Assembly (NCBI GenBank): GCA_039976075.1
Contig: JBDWFY010000011.1
Coordinates: 558,001 to 622,000 of the forward strand
Source of the DNA: JBDWFY01 sp039976075
Lineage (GTDB): Bacteria; Pseudomonadota; Alphaproteobacteria; Rhizobiales; Stappiaceae
Direction of reading: 5' to 3'
Length of the DNA: 64,000 bases
The position numbers were made by a program, and so were the translations under genes. This document shows, piece after piece, positions 1-7,813 of this stretch. How positions within the stretch are numbered: the stretch's first letter is position 1; the number at the start of each line of letters is the position of its first letter. The notes beneath the pieces are model-generated. The model saw only the letters and a program-made list of their open reading frames with translations. It made no database searches and was not told the DNA's origin.

Positions 1-501
1 GATCGTGGAGATCACTATGACCCCGACGACCGCGTTGTCCGCCTGTCTGAAGATAATTTTCACAAGGCAAGTATCACTGCGGTCGCTGTTGCTGCCCATG
101 AAGTGGGACATGCCCTACAGCATCATCGCGGAGAAAGCGGTCTGAAATTGCGTCAATTTCTCGTACGCATTGCGATGGTTACGGACCGGATCGCATCGGT
201 TTTCTTTCTGCTTGCGCCGGTGCTGTTTCTCCTTGTCCGCGCACCGGCAGCAGTGATTGGTATGATTGGTTTCGGCATTGCACTTCTGGTGGTCCGCGTG
301 CTGGTTCACCTGTTCACACTACCGGTGGAATATGATGCCAGTTTCAACAAAGCTCTGCCGATCTTGCGCGAAGGGGGCTATTTACAGGAACGTGACATGG
401 ACGGGGCACACAGCGTCTTGAAAGCCGCTGCTTACACCTACGTCGCCGGTGCATTGATGTCTTTGATCGATATCGCCCGCTGGATCCGAATATTGCGGTA
501 G
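1..501 (+). CDS. Zinc metallopeptidase, YugP family (C-terminal part)
   Basis: The reading frame is open from base 1, so the N-terminus lies outside the window. It begins DRGDHYDPDD and carries the zinc-protease motif HEVGH (HExxH) at about residue 33 of the visible part, followed by a hydrophobic segment (SVFFLLAPVLFLLV, then IGMIGFGIALLVV) and a conserved YDASFNKALPIL stretch. This is the layout of YugP-type membrane zinc peptidases (Pfam Zn_peptidase_2), whose substrate is unknown. The ATG at 103 falls inside the zinc motif and cannot be the true start. Family assignment is firm; cellular role is not. Confidence 0.85.
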   Translation, partial: DRGDHYDPDDRVVRLSEDNFHKASITAVAVAAHEVGHALQHHRGESGLKLRQFLVRIAMVTDRIASVFFLLAPVLFLLVRAPAAVIGMIGFGIALLVVRVLVHLFTLPVEYDASFNKALPILREGGYLQERDMDGAHSVLKAAAYTYVAGALMSLIDIARWIRILR

Positions 502-595
502 TGGCAGGTTGGGTGGAACCTCGGGTAAAAGCGACACTGGCGGCTGTGGCCTCAATTTGAATGGTTTCCGCCAGCTGGCACACGTCAGTTTGAGC

Positions 596-631
596 TTGGC
601 AATCGCACATTTAGTTGTATAATACAACTAA
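596..631 (+). promoter_or_regulatory. Promoter and palindromic operator abutting the MarR-GNAT start codon
   Basis: TTGGCA (596-601), a 16-bp spacer and a perfect TATAAT (618-623) form a strong sigma-70-type promoter. The TATAAT sits inside a perfect 10+1+10 palindrome (half-site TTAGTTGTAT, 611-631) that ends on the A of the ATG at 631. The expected transcription start, 7-8 bases after the -10, falls at 630-631, and no Shine-Dalgarno sequence precedes the ATG. The message is therefore probably leaderless. The palindrome is a natural operator for the MarR domain encoded just downstream (autorepression, inferred). Confidence 0.7.
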
Positions 632-1581
632 TGGAAAACCCTATCTCAAAATCGCGCCTTGATCGCGTTCGGACATCAGCAAGAACCATCGTTCGCGACC
701 TCGGGTTCATGGACAGTAAGCTGGCAGGTACCCAGCTTCCACCGTCAGCCGTTCACACCATCATTGAAGTTGGCTATGGAACCGTGTCGACGGCCGGCGA
801 GCTGGGGAGCCTTTTGCATCTTGAAAAGTCAAGCATCAGCAGAATGCTGAAAAAACTTGAAGCTGAGGGCTTCCTGGAGATTGTCCAAGACGTCTCTGAC
901 AAAAGAGCTCACGTGCTTGAGCTGTCTCCGTCGGGCAAGGCACTTCTTGAGCAGATTGAAAAATTTGGCAGGGAGCAGCTCTCCTCCGCACTGGAAAAAA
1001 GCTCCGAAGGCGACCTGCAGATCATGGAAGATGGACTGGCTGCATTCAGCAATGCGCTGCGCGGCAACGGTCCTCATGTCCAGCCAGGAAAAATGGATGT
1101 TATTGAAGGATATCAGCCATGCATCGTTGCAGATGTTACCGGCATGCATTCTTCTTTCTACTCAAAAAACTATGGATTTGGGTCTGTATTTGAACGGAAG
1201 GTTGCAACAGAATTATCAGAATTCCTGGGCCGCATTGAAAGACCGATGAATACCGTTTTCTCAGCCTATCAGGGAAACAGTTTTCTTGGATCTGTGGCCA
1301 TCGACGGTGAAAGCCTCGGCAACGATACCGCCCACCTGCGCTGGTTTATAGTCGACCCTGTTGCACATGGCCTGGGTATCGGCAAACGGCTCATGCGCTG
1401 CGCGACTGATTTCGTTGACGGTTTCGGGTTCGGCGAGACCAGGTTGTGGACATTCCGGGGACTGGATGCAGCACGCCACCTTTATGAGATTTTCGGGTTT
1501 CATTTGGTGGAAGAAAATGTTGGATCGCAGTGGGGAACAGCTGTTACTGAACAGGTCTATGTCAGGTCAGGGTTCAGATAG
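631..1581 (+). CDS. MarR-type regulator fused to a GNAT acetyltransferase domain
   Basis: The 316-residue protein has two domains. Residues about 1-145 form a MarR winged helix (recognition region AGELGSLLHLEKSSISRMLKKLE, broken by the wing SDKRAHVLELSPSGKALL). Residues about 155-316 form a GNAT fold, with the acetyl-CoA loop in VDPVAHGLGIGKRLMRCA and a C-terminal YEIFGFHLVEE motif. Such MarR-GNAT fusions are a recognised architecture in proteobacteria; the acetylated substrate is unknown. The start at 631 is chosen because the promoter and operator directly abut it. The protein probably represses its own gene. The domain call is secure; the physiological ligand cannot be read from the sequence. 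Confidence 0.88.
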   Translation: MENPISKSRLDRVRTSARTIVRDLGFMDSKLAGTQLPPSAVHTIIEVGYGTVSTAGELGSLLHLEKSSISRMLKKLEAEGFLEIVQDVSDKRAHVLELSPSGKALLEQIEKFGREQLSSALEKSSEGDLQIMEDGLAAFSNALRGNGPHVQPGKMDVIEGYQPCIVADVTGMHSSFYSKNYGFGSVFERKVATELSEFLGRIERPMNTVFSAYQGNSFLGSVAIDGESLGNDTAHLRWFIVDPVAHGLGIGKRLMRCATDFVDGFGFGETRLWTFRGLDAARHLYEIFGFHLVEENVGSQWGTAVTEQVYVRSGFR

Positions 1582-1699
1582 GATACAGCCTGAACGCGAT
1601 CCGTGGGGGTCAAGGCGGTCATGGGAGCACACAAAGCAAATTGACGCTGTGTTCGGCTTTGCCGTCATATGACTGGATGCAAGGGGAGAGAGCGCGAGG

Positions 1700-1934
1700 G
1701 ATGTTCTCCAATGTGAGCACCCAGCAGCGGCTCGACATGAGCGTCACCGGACCGGCAGTGAACGAAGTGACCCGGTATGAAACGCTGAAAAAGGCACTGA
1801 AGTCGCCGATTGTCACATCCGCTGAATTCATGGATTGTTATCGCGGTCAACTGCAATCCTTTGGTCCGCAGGATCTGAAAGGTTTTTCAGCGCCAACTGA
1901 AGTCCTCGGCGTATTTGAGAAAAGCCCGGTCTGA
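1700..1934 (+). pseudogene. Remnant of a class III adenylate/guanylate cyclase (C-terminal end only)
   Basis: From about 1700 the frame reads FSNVSTQQRLDMSVTGPAVN, then EVTRYETLKKALKSPIV, and ends with LKGFSAPTEVLGVFEK. This is the last third of a class III nucleotide cyclase domain: the segment after the metal-binding strand, through the GxxVNxxxRxE helix, to the final strand. No catalytic aspartates, membrane region or regulatory domain precede it. The upstream 100 bases do not resemble a cyclase and carry no credible start. It is a truncated relic, not a functional gene. The open frame itself runs from 1641. Confidence 0.6.
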
Positions 1935-2007
1935 GAATTGCGGTTGGTTGGATGGTTCAAAGCGGCTGTCTTGTCGAAATATTCACTCCAACCAGTTGGA
2001 GACTTAT

Positions 2008-2364
2008 ATGGCATCACATCAAAGCATCGTCGACCATATCTGCGAACAAATGGCAGGAGCGGGGGAGATCATCGCCAAGAAAATGTTTGGTGAGTACGGT
2101 GTCTATTGCGGTGAAAAGTTCGTGGGCGTGATTTGTAACGACACGCTGTTTCTAAAACCAACGCCCGAGGGAGTATCCTATGCCTCTGACCTGCAGCTGG
2201 CGCCCGCTTATGAAGGGGCCAGGCCAAGCCTGGTTATTCCCCAAAGCGGCGTGGACAACGCGGAATGGCTTGCAGAATTGGTCGCGGTCACAGCGAAGGC
2301 GCTGCCCTCTCCAAAAAAGAAAAACCGAAAGAAAAAGAGTACCGGCGTATCCCCGAAAAGTTGA
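2008..2364 (+). CDS. TfoX N-terminal domain family protein
   Basis: A 118-residue protein starting MASHQSIVDHICEQ. The core (AKKMFGEYGVYCGEKFVGVI, then LFLKPTPEG) is the TfoX_N fold found alone in many small proteobacterial proteins. The C-terminus is a lysine-rich tail (PSPKKKNRKKK). The ATG at 2008 is chosen over an upstream frame opening (1915) because GGAG lies six bases before it and family homology starts there. Stand-alone TfoX_N proteins should not be assumed to regulate competence; the role is unknown. Confidence 0.85.
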   Translation: MASHQSIVDHICEQMAGAGEIIAKKMFGEYGVYCGEKFVGVICNDTLFLKPTPEGVSYASDLQLAPAYEGARPSLVIPQSGVDNAEWLAELVAVTAKALPSPKKKNRKKKSTGVSPKS

Positions 2365-2410
2365 ATCACTTTTGCTATAGGAATACGCGATGAAACAAAG
2401 ACTTGGCGAG

Positions 2411-2436
2411 CTCACGCGATCCTGGGATCGCGTGAG
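2411..2436. terminator. Perfect 12-bp hairpin between convergent genes
   Basis: CTCACGCGATCC, a TG loop, and GGATCGCGTGAG form a perfect inverted repeat between the converging TfoX-N and glyoxalase-fold genes. No long T-run follows on either strand, so it may be a weak bidirectional terminator. Its arms resemble the GCGATC...GGATCGCGT hairpin at the left end of the 105-bp repeat found elsewhere in the window, so it may be a decayed fragment of that element. Confidence 0.5.
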
Positions 2437-2441
2437 TTACT

Positions 2442-2807
2442 TCAGGTCCGGCAAATATTGAATTTATTGCCGTCTCTGTCGCGGAAGTAGCCGCCATAGA
2501 AGTTTTTCCCACGCTGCCCCGGTGCGCCTTCGTCGGTTGCTCCGTGCTCCAAAGCGAGCGCGTGGATCGTGTCAACGTCCCTGGGGGTCTTTGCGGCCAG
2601 GGCAATCATCGTACCATTGCCATTTGTGGCCGCTTTGCCGTCGAAGGGCCGGGTCACGATGATCATTGGCGTAGTGGGGCCGAAACTGTAGCCGATCATG
2701 TGATCGAGACTATAGGCGCGCGTTCCACCCAGTGCGCCAAATAGTGTGTCGAAAAAGGGTGTTGAAACGGACAGGTCATTTGACCCGATTGTAATATAAC
2801 TGATCAT
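2442..2807 (-). CDS. Glyoxalase/VOC-fold protein
   Basis: A 121-residue vicinal-oxygen-chelate protein (MISYITIGSNDL ... YFRDRDGNKFNI). The opening strand, the PFDGKAATNGNGTMIA motif and the terminal RDxxGNK are typical of a small VOC subfamily of unknown substrate. A close paralogue lies at 60332-60748, sharing the IGxxDxxxxxxFY opening and PFDGRPASAGNGTMIAF. The ATG at 2807 begins directly at the first beta strand. VOC enzymes include glyoxalases, dioxygenases and antibiotic-binding proteins, so no reaction is proposed. Confidence 0.85.
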   Translation of the reverse strand: MISYITIGSNDLSVSTPFFDTLFGALGGTRAYSLDHMIGYSFGPTTPMIIVTRPFDGKAATNGNGTMIALAAKTPRDVDTIHALALEHGATDEGAPGQRGKNFYGGYFRDRDGNKFNICRT

Positions 2808-3016
2808 GAGTTCTTTTCTTGCATGAGTATACCCGGTGCCTCACGACAGCGCGCGTCCAGGACCTATGTGAGATCGTGGGCAGATGGTCGTGGGCAGATG
2901 TGGTCGCGTCTCTAGGGGGCTCAAACAATCATGCCCAGGAAATAGCGTCGCCGGAGATGTCCGTCAATCATCTTGATCGGCGATGGCTGCCGTCCAGCGC
3001 TGAGCGAACACCAATG

Positions 3017-3050
3017 AAAAAAGGGCTGCCCCGATGCGGGAGGCAGCCCC
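3017..3050 (-). terminator. Rho-independent terminator of the downstream GNAT gene
   Basis: Read on the minus strand, GGGCTGCC (3049-3042) pairs with GGCAGCCC (3030-3023) across an 11-base loop, followed by six T residues (3022-3017). It lies nine bases past the stop of the minus-strand GNAT gene ending at 3059, so it ends that transcript. Confidence 0.8.
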
Positions 3051-3058
3051 TTCCGGTA

Positions 3059-3490
3059 TTATTTAGCGCCGGACATGGCCATCTTGAGTGTCGGGTGTCC
3101 TGAGAGCTCAAACGTCCCATCCGTTTCATGAGCAAATCCGTAGCGCTCATAAAATGGCAGGCCGATTTTGTTGTCTTTGAAGACCTCGACGGTGAGGGGG
3201 CCTTTGAGACCCACGACATGGTCAACCATCAGGCGACCCAGACCTCTGCCATGGTTGGCAGGATCCAGGAACAGTCCCCCGATCTCGGTGTCGATCATGG
3301 CGATGAAGCCGACTGGTTTTCCGCCCTCCTCGAGTACCCAGGTCTGGGCGTTGGGAAGGTAGACAGTGCGCATGTCATTGCGCACTTGATTTGTGACGCT
3401 TTGCGGTAAAAACGGATGCGCAAGTGCGTTGGCCTTTTCCCAGATTGCAATCAGGGCGTCGGTATCGTTGGATGTGTATTCACGGATCAA
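3059..3490 (-). CDS. GNAT N-acetyltransferase, YjaB-like
   Basis: A 143-residue GNAT. The acetyl-CoA-binding loop appears in LFLDPANHGRGLGRLMVDHV (R/QxxGxG/A type), and the C-terminal part has LPFYERYGFAHE, the usual alpha-4 motif. The N-terminus (IREYTSNDTDALIAIW) resembles E. coli YjaB-type acetyltransferases. The start codon appears to be TTG at 3490: the frame is closed upstream by TGA, with no in-frame ATG before the first beta strand, and a GAGAG lies about ten bases upstream. A clear terminator follows. The substrate is unknown. Confidence 0.82.
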   Translation of the reverse strand: MIREYTSNDTDALIAIWEKANALAHPFLPQSVTNQVRNDMRTVYLPNAQTWVLEEGGKPVGFIAMIDTEIGGLFLDPANHGRGLGRLMVDHVVGLKGPLTVEVFKDNKIGLPFYERYGFAHETDGTFELSGHPTLKMAMSGAK

Positions 3491-3860
3491 TGGATTGAAC
3501 TCTCATGTTCCTGCCTCCGGACGATGCGGGGCAACAAGGTCATTTTAAAAATGAATGCAAGAACCCGACACCGGCTGCGCGTTGGCAGGGCGTTCATCAG
3601 GTTCTTTTTGCATCGGGAAGGCACGTCGCCTTCCCACCTTATCGGGACATAAAATCTCCGTCGTGATATCGACGAAACTAGCCTGATAGTTCCTGTTGTC
3701 AACTGATTTTGACGGGGCAGAGGGCACCATGTTGGCGGGAGTGGTATTTGGTTCCCTCTGAGCCGGCGTACCCCTGTGTCAAACGAGAAAATCTTTCTTT
3801 GCGGTTCAAAAATGTTCATGATATGTTCTTATCACTCAACGCCAGAAGATAGGACATGGA
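3491..3860. other. Intergenic region with one inverted repeat
   Basis: No credible gene was seen in these 370 bases between divergently placed GNAT and GFA genes. It contains an 8-bp hairpin, GGGAAGGC-ACGTC-GCCTTCCC (3615-3635), without a T-run on either side, and AT-rich sequence near 3800-3850 that probably holds the promoter of the GFA gene. Confidence 0.5.
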
Positions 3861-4265
3861 ATGATCAAGGGAAGCTGCCTGTGTGGAAAAGTGAAATTTC
3901 AAATTTCAGGTGAACCATCTTCATTAAGCTATTGTCATTGTTCAAGATGCCGCAAAGCTGCAGGTGTCTTTTCGGCGGTGCTGATCGGAAAGGCCGATGA
4001 CCTGACGATTACGGAAGGTCACGATGAGATCGGCAGGTTCATGCCTGAATCAGATGCCAAGTTCAAACGCTGTTTCTGCAAACACTGTGGCAGCTCTCTG
4101 GGGGACATGGCCACGGGTGATATTTATGTCATCGCAGCCTCCGCCCTTGATGATGATCCAAAAATACGACCCTCGCTCCATATTCATACCGCTTCCAAGC
4201 CGGATTGGTATGAAATCGATGACCACCTGAAGAAATTTGAAGGCGACTACATTCCCGACAAATGA
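3861..4265 (+). CDS. GFA family (glutathione-dependent formaldehyde-activating-like) protein
   Basis: A 134-residue zinc protein with the three GFA cysteine clusters: GSCLCGKVKF near the start, CHCSRCRKAAG at about residue 25, and CFCKHCGSSL at about residue 75. Family members bind zinc and were named after a protein that promotes S-hydroxymethylglutathione formation, but most are uncharacterised. A second, divergent GFA gene lies at 15114-15506. No formaldehyde pathway gene is adjacent, so function is assigned only at family level. The ATG follows a weak TAGGAC. Confidence 0.88.
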   Translation: MIKGSCLCGKVKFQISGEPSSLSYCHCSRCRKAAGVFSAVLIGKADDLTITEGHDEIGRFMPESDAKFKRCFCKHCGSSLGDMATGDIYVIAASALDDDPKIRPSLHIHTASKPDWYEIDDHLKKFEGDYIPDK

Positions 4266-4378
4266 GCATCAATCCGGTCCCGCCTTGCCGCGGCAGGGGC
4301 ATAGCTAATTTTCCTGTCGCAGCACTACAATAACGGTTACGTCAAAACCATACGTTTGTTAGGTTGAGAATTGCAACT

Positions 4379-4390
4379 GATCACGTGATC
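4379..4390. promoter_or_regulatory. 12-bp perfect palindrome upstream of a secreted protein gene
   Basis: GATCACGTGATC is a perfect palindrome lying 81 bases before the ATG of the secreted allene-oxide-cyclase-like protein, just upstream of a TTGACT hexamer (4394-4399). It could be an operator, but nothing links it to a regulator, and a 12-mer of this kind can occur by chance. Confidence 0.25.
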
Positions 4391-4471
4391 GTCTTGACTG
4401 TCGGGGCACGGCTTCTGAACCCACCAAATGGTTCCTGATCTTGCGCTCAAACTGCACTCTGGGAGGAAACG

Positions 4472-4990
4472 ATGAAAGCACTGCGCCAGTGGTCCAATCT
4501 TTTGTTCGCAATCACATTTATCGGTGCGGGGATGGGAGCCTCGGTTGCGTGGGGGCAGGGCGCATGCGAACCTTTCACCGTCTATAATGACCTGGATGGG
4601 CGGGTTGTCGAGTTTATCGATAGCGGCTCACAAGGTGCAAGCGTGGGTGACATGCGGATCGGGTACATGCCCTTGTTGGATGAAACGGGTGCGAAAGTCG
4701 GCCATCACCGCTGGACCCTGTCCGTTCTGGATCCGGATCTGGATGAAAGCAGCGGACGCCCATCGCATCGTCTGGTTACTGAAGTGCTCGTGTTTGATGA
4801 GGGGGAGATCTTTTTTATGGCGATCCCAACATCTGCACGGCCACCGCAAGATACGTCTCGTCCGAGTGTTCGCTCTTTTGAAGGTGCGGTTATCGGCGGT
4901 ACCGGCCCGTTTGCTTTTGCACGGGGAACCGTCACGCGGACGTTCAAGGAAGATACAGCGTCGTTTGCACTCAACATTCGGTGTGAGTGA
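4472..4990 (+). CDS. Secreted allene-oxide-cyclase-like barrel protein
   Basis: A 172-residue protein with a signal peptide (LLFAITFIGAGMGASVAWGQG, cleavage near residue 29). The mature part has the features of the AOC/dirigent barrel superfamily: an alternating beta pattern, FDEGEIFFMAI in the middle and GAVIGGTGPFAFARGTVT near the end, the glycine-rich turn typical of these proteins. The ATG follows GGGAGGA at good spacing. Bacterial members are exported proteins of unknown role; plant-type cyclase activity should not be assumed. The gene appears monocistronic. Confidence 0.7.
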   Translation: MKALRQWSNLLFAITFIGAGMGASVAWGQGACEPFTVYNDLDGRVVEFIDSGSQGASVGDMRIGYMPLLDETGAKVGHHRWTLSVLDPDLDESSGRPSHRLVTEVLVFDEGEIFFMAIPTSARPPQDTSRPSVRSFEGAVIGGTGPFAFARGTVTRTFKEDTASFALNIRCE

Positions 4991-5062
4991 TGGTTTCAGC
5001 CCGCGAGGGCGGCTGCAAGTGAGACACTTCCGACATTCTCCGGGCAGTGCGGGGTCGTGATC

Positions 5063-5548
5063 CTACGCATAGGCGTGAAATCCGTCGAAATCAGCCTTGC
5101 CGATTTTCATGCCGCCGTAGCGCAGGCCTGCATAGCCCATGCTCAGGTGAAATATCATGTTGGGCAGGGCAAACTGCGTGACATACTCGGCCGGATCCTG
5201 GATCAGTTCTGCTTCTCCCGCAGTATGCGAGACTGGCGCTTTGAGATCGGTAGCGCGTATCGGCTTGATGAGCGCAGCAATATCTCTCTGGTAGTCCTGA
5301 AGCGTTGTGCAGGTAATTTCATCCGGGATGTCAGGAGCTTGAAGTCCAGCGGGCGGACACAGGGCGCGGGCGGCAAATCCGATGGCAATGGCGAAGTTCA
5401 GTCCGGTATCGAGCATGTCCGGAGCCAGTTTGATCCCAAGCAACTGGTCAGGCTCCTGTTCTTTGCACAACAGATTCAGCAGATGCGCCGTTCGTCCCAG
5501 ATAATGGTGAATGGTCAGGGGAACGGATTCAGCCAGGTCAGTGCTCAT
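5063..5548 (-). CDS. DUF1993 family protein
   Basis: A 161-residue protein beginning MSTDLAESVPLTIHHYLGRT. The C-terminal ALPNMIFHLSMGYAGLRYGG followed by MKIGKADFDGF is the signature of DUF1993, a four-helix DinB-like family without known function. The open frame extends much further upstream, but homology starts at this ATG and the extra 114 codons overlap the next gene and look non-coding. No good Shine-Dalgarno sequence is visible. Confidence 0.82.
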   Translation of the reverse strand: MSTDLAESVPLTIHHYLGRTAHLLNLLCKEQEPDQLLGIKLAPDMLDTGLNFAIAIGFAARALCPPAGLQAPDIPDEITCTTLQDYQRDIAALIKPIRATDLKAPVSHTAGEAELIQDPAEYVTQFALPNMIFHLSMGYAGLRYGGMKIGKADFDGFHAYA

Positions 5549-5855
5549 TGTGATCTTGATGTCCCAGATGGTTTGAATGTGGAGGAGTGGATAATTACAA
5601 CTTTTCTTCGCTTTTTGAAATGGTTGGTCACATGCCGTGGATCGCATTTGCCAGTTCCAGCGATGCCGGATCACGTGTGATGCTGAACTTTTCAATAAAG
5701 GAGTATTTTGTCCCGGATAGCGGTAGGTGGCTCCATTGTCGTTTTCGAGAGCATGGCCATTTTCACCGGCGCTGTTGAGCACGCGCCACGACATTGCTTT
5801 AATTAATCTGCCTACTTGAACGCCATACCAAGTATGTCTGACAGGATGACCTGCT
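5549..5855. other. Divergent intergenic region with an inverted repeat
   Basis: No gene was recognised here. An inverted repeat TACTTG-N10-CAAGTA lies at 5813-5834, just ahead of the VOC gene at 5856, and resembles a winged-helix (HxlR/MarR style) operator. No matching regulator gene is adjacent, so its significance is uncertain. Confidence 0.35.
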
Positions 5856-6227
5856 TTGTTCGACCATCTCGAATTTTCAGTGACGTGCATTGACGCCGCA
5901 AGACGGTTTTATGGCCCAATCGCAGTGGCCATCGGTGCGGGAGAGGTCTTTTTTGACGAAGCGGGCCACTCGGCCGGATTTGGACCCGGTGATAGGGTGC
6001 AACTGCTGTTGAGCCAAGGTGCGCGGACAGAACCCGCCATGCATATCTGCTTCACTGCACCGGACAAGATCAGTGTCGAGAAAGCCTATGCGGATGCGAT
6101 TTCAGGCGGCGGCACCTGCAACGGAAAGCCAGGCTATCGCGATCACTATGCAGCGGGATATTTCGCCGCGTTTGTCATCGATCCCGATGGGCACAATGTT
6201 GAGATTCTGTTTCGGGAGCACAGCTGA
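5856..6227 (+). CDS. Glyoxalase/VOC-fold protein
   Basis: A 123-residue VOC protein (FDHLEFSVTCIDAARRFYGP ... HICFTAPDK ... AAFVIDPDGHNVEILFREH). The His/Glu metal-site pattern (DHLEF, HICF, VEILF) is the one seen in lactoylglutathione-lyase-like proteins. The first codon consistent with the fold is TTG at 5856; both nearby ATGs (5834, 5846) are in another frame. A TTG start is therefore the simplest reading, though a sequencing or real frameshift cannot be excluded. The substrate is unknown. Confidence 0.8.
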   Translation: MFDHLEFSVTCIDAARRFYGPIAVAIGAGEVFFDEAGHSAGFGPGDRVQLLLSQGARTEPAMHICFTAPDKISVEKAYADAISGGGTCNGKPGYRDHYAAGYFAAFVIDPDGHNVEILFREHS

Positions 6228-6385
6228 GCCGACATGCTGCAGGCGGTGCACGATGATGGCGTCATCGGCGGGAGTATCGACAAATGTGTAGGTTGATAAT
6301 GGCTCCATTGAGCCAAAAATTACCGGTTTTCTGCCATGCAACGAAGAACATTTCTGGGTGTATAAAACCCTCGGGAAACGCCCCC

Positions 6386-6417
6386 TTGACAAAATAAGAC
6401 TAAGCGGTTCTCATAAA
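6386..6417 (+). promoter_or_regulatory. Candidate promoter of the amide operon
   Basis: A consensus -35 TTGACA (6386-6391) precedes a poor -10 (CATAAA, 6412-6417, spacer 20, or TCATAA with spacer 19). Initiation would fall around 6420-6424, directly before the stem-loops of the leader described next. The long spacer makes the -10 assignment tentative. Confidence 0.45.
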
Positions 6418-6420
6418 GAT

Positions 6421-6489
6421 CGTGCGACGATGCACACCAAATCACCAAGCGACACAGCTGGACGTTGATACCCGCAAGGGTCGCTTTTT
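6421..6489 (+). promoter_or_regulatory. Candidate AmiR-type antitermination leader with attenuator
   Basis: Two small hairpins with six-base loops lie in tandem: GTGC-GACGAT-GCAC (6422-6435), and a five-pair stem with a bulge and loop GACACA (6445-6461). The second overlaps GCGAC (6449-6453), which can instead pair with GTCGC (6480-6484) just before five T residues (6485-6489). ANTAR proteins such as AmiR act on tandem hexaloop hairpins that compete with a terminator, and this operon encodes an AmiR at its end. The loops do not match the published A1/G4 loop consensus, and the terminator stem is weak. Confidence 0.4.
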
Positions 6490-6556
6490 GATTCCTCTTC
6501 CTAAGCTTCCTACAGTGTTCAGCGTTTGTCTGTCTCTCCACAGGGAGCACAACTCT

Positions 6557-7762
6557 ATGAAAAACATTTTAGGCGCTCTGAGCCTTACAACTGCACTCGC
6601 ACTTGCTTCGACCGCTGCCACGGCGGAGGTCAAAGTCGGCGCGATCTTTGACCTCACCGGAGGTCTGAACATTTACGGCATTCAACAGGACAATGCGCTT
6701 GATCTGGCGATCGAAAGCGTCAACGCCGCCGGGGGTGTCAACGGCGAACAAGTGACGGCCGTTGGCTATGATGCGCAGTCCGAACTCTCCAAATATACCC
6801 AGTTCGCCCAGACGTCCGTTCTTCGCGACGGCATCTCTGCCATGTTTGCCGGTTTGACCAGTTCATCGCGCGAGGCCATTCGTCCCATTCTCCGCGAAGC
6901 AAATATTCCCTATTTCTATTCATCGCTCTATGAAGGCGGCGCGTGCGATCGGCAGACGTTTGTGACGGGGTCATCCGCTTCGCAACAATTGAATGTACTG
7001 ATCAAATGGGCGGTGGAAAACTACGGTCCCAAAATCTACATCATGGCTCCCGATTATAATTTTGGGACGATTTCAGGCCATTGGATCCACGAATATGCAG
7101 CGCAAAATGGTGCAGAAGTCGTCGGCGAAGACTATCTCGCCCTGTCCGTCACCGACTACGCGCCGACCATTCAGAAAATTCAGTCGGCCAAGCCCGATGT
7201 CGTTGTCGCCTTGCCCGTTGGCGCTGCCCAGACAGGGTTTCTTGAACAGTTTGCAGCGGCCGGTCTGAAAGACAGCATCGGCGTTGTGTCCACCAACTAC
7301 GGCTCCGGCAACCAGCAAGTTGTGGTCTCCCCGCAGGCTGGTGAAGGCCTGGTTTCCGCAATGGGCTATTTCCCGTCGGTTGAAAGCACGGCAAATGCTG
7401 CATTCAAAACAGCATGGGAAGCCAAGTACGGGACAGAGACGCCCATCGTTGCCGGTGCCGTGGATGTCTGGAATGCCGTGCATCTGTGGGCCGCAGCGGT
7501 CAATAAGGCGGGTTCGACCGAACCGGATGCGGTCATTGGCGCCCTGGAAAGTGGCCTGACCTTCGATGCCCCCAATGGCACGGTCACGCTGGAGCCGGGT
7601 TCACATCATCTGCGTCAGGACATCTATATCGCGCGCGGTAATGCCGCCAACGGGTTTGATATCGTGGAAACTTTCGCGGATTCCGCGCCGACCTACGAAA
7701 ACGAGCAGTGCGACCTGATCAAGAACCCGGGTCTGGCTGAGCATTTCACTCCGGAAAGCTAA
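6557..7762 (+). CDS. Amide/urea-type ABC transporter substrate-binding protein
   Basis: A 401-residue periplasmic binding protein with a signal peptide (ILGALSLTTALALASTAATA, cleavage near residue 22). The mature sequence (EVKVGAIFDLTGGLNIYGIQ ... IESVNAAGGVNG ... YFYSSLYEGGACDRQTFVTG ... VTDYAPTIQKIQSAKPDVVV) is a type I fold of the FmdD/UrtA/LivK group. The start at 6557 is preceded by GGGAG and gives a proper signal peptide; the longer frame from 6422 runs through the leader. It is the first gene of an eight-gene operon with an amidase and AmiC/AmiR, so a short-chain amide is the likely ligand (inference). Confidence 0.85.
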   Translation: MKNILGALSLTTALALASTAATAEVKVGAIFDLTGGLNIYGIQQDNALDLAIESVNAAGGVNGEQVTAVGYDAQSELSKYTQFAQTSVLRDGISAMFAGLTSSSREAIRPILREANIPYFYSSLYEGGACDRQTFVTGSSASQQLNVLIKWAVENYGPKIYIMAPDYNFGTISGHWIHEYAAQNGAEVVGEDYLALSVTDYAPTIQKIQSAKPDVVVALPVGAAQTGFLEQFAAAGLKDSIGVVSTNYGSGNQQVVVSPQAGEGLVSAMGYFPSVESTANAAFKTAWEAKYGTETPIVAGAVDVWNAVHLWAAAVNKAGSTEPDAVIGALESGLTFDAPNGTVTLEPGSHHLRQDIYIARGNAANGFDIVETFADSAPTYENEQCDLIKNPGLAEHFTPES

Positions 7763-7813
7763 ACAAACCTTTGGTGCGCCCAGGAAATGGCGCACCGCTT
7801 TCGGGAGGAAAGC

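Noticed and set aside
2819..3103. Open frame of 94 codons on the plus strand
   Set aside because: It runs through a terminator and into the antisense of a GNAT gene, with no recognisable protein features.
5549..5890. Upstream extension of the DUF1993 frame
   Set aside because: The extra codons lack family similarity and overlap the VOC gene on the other strand.
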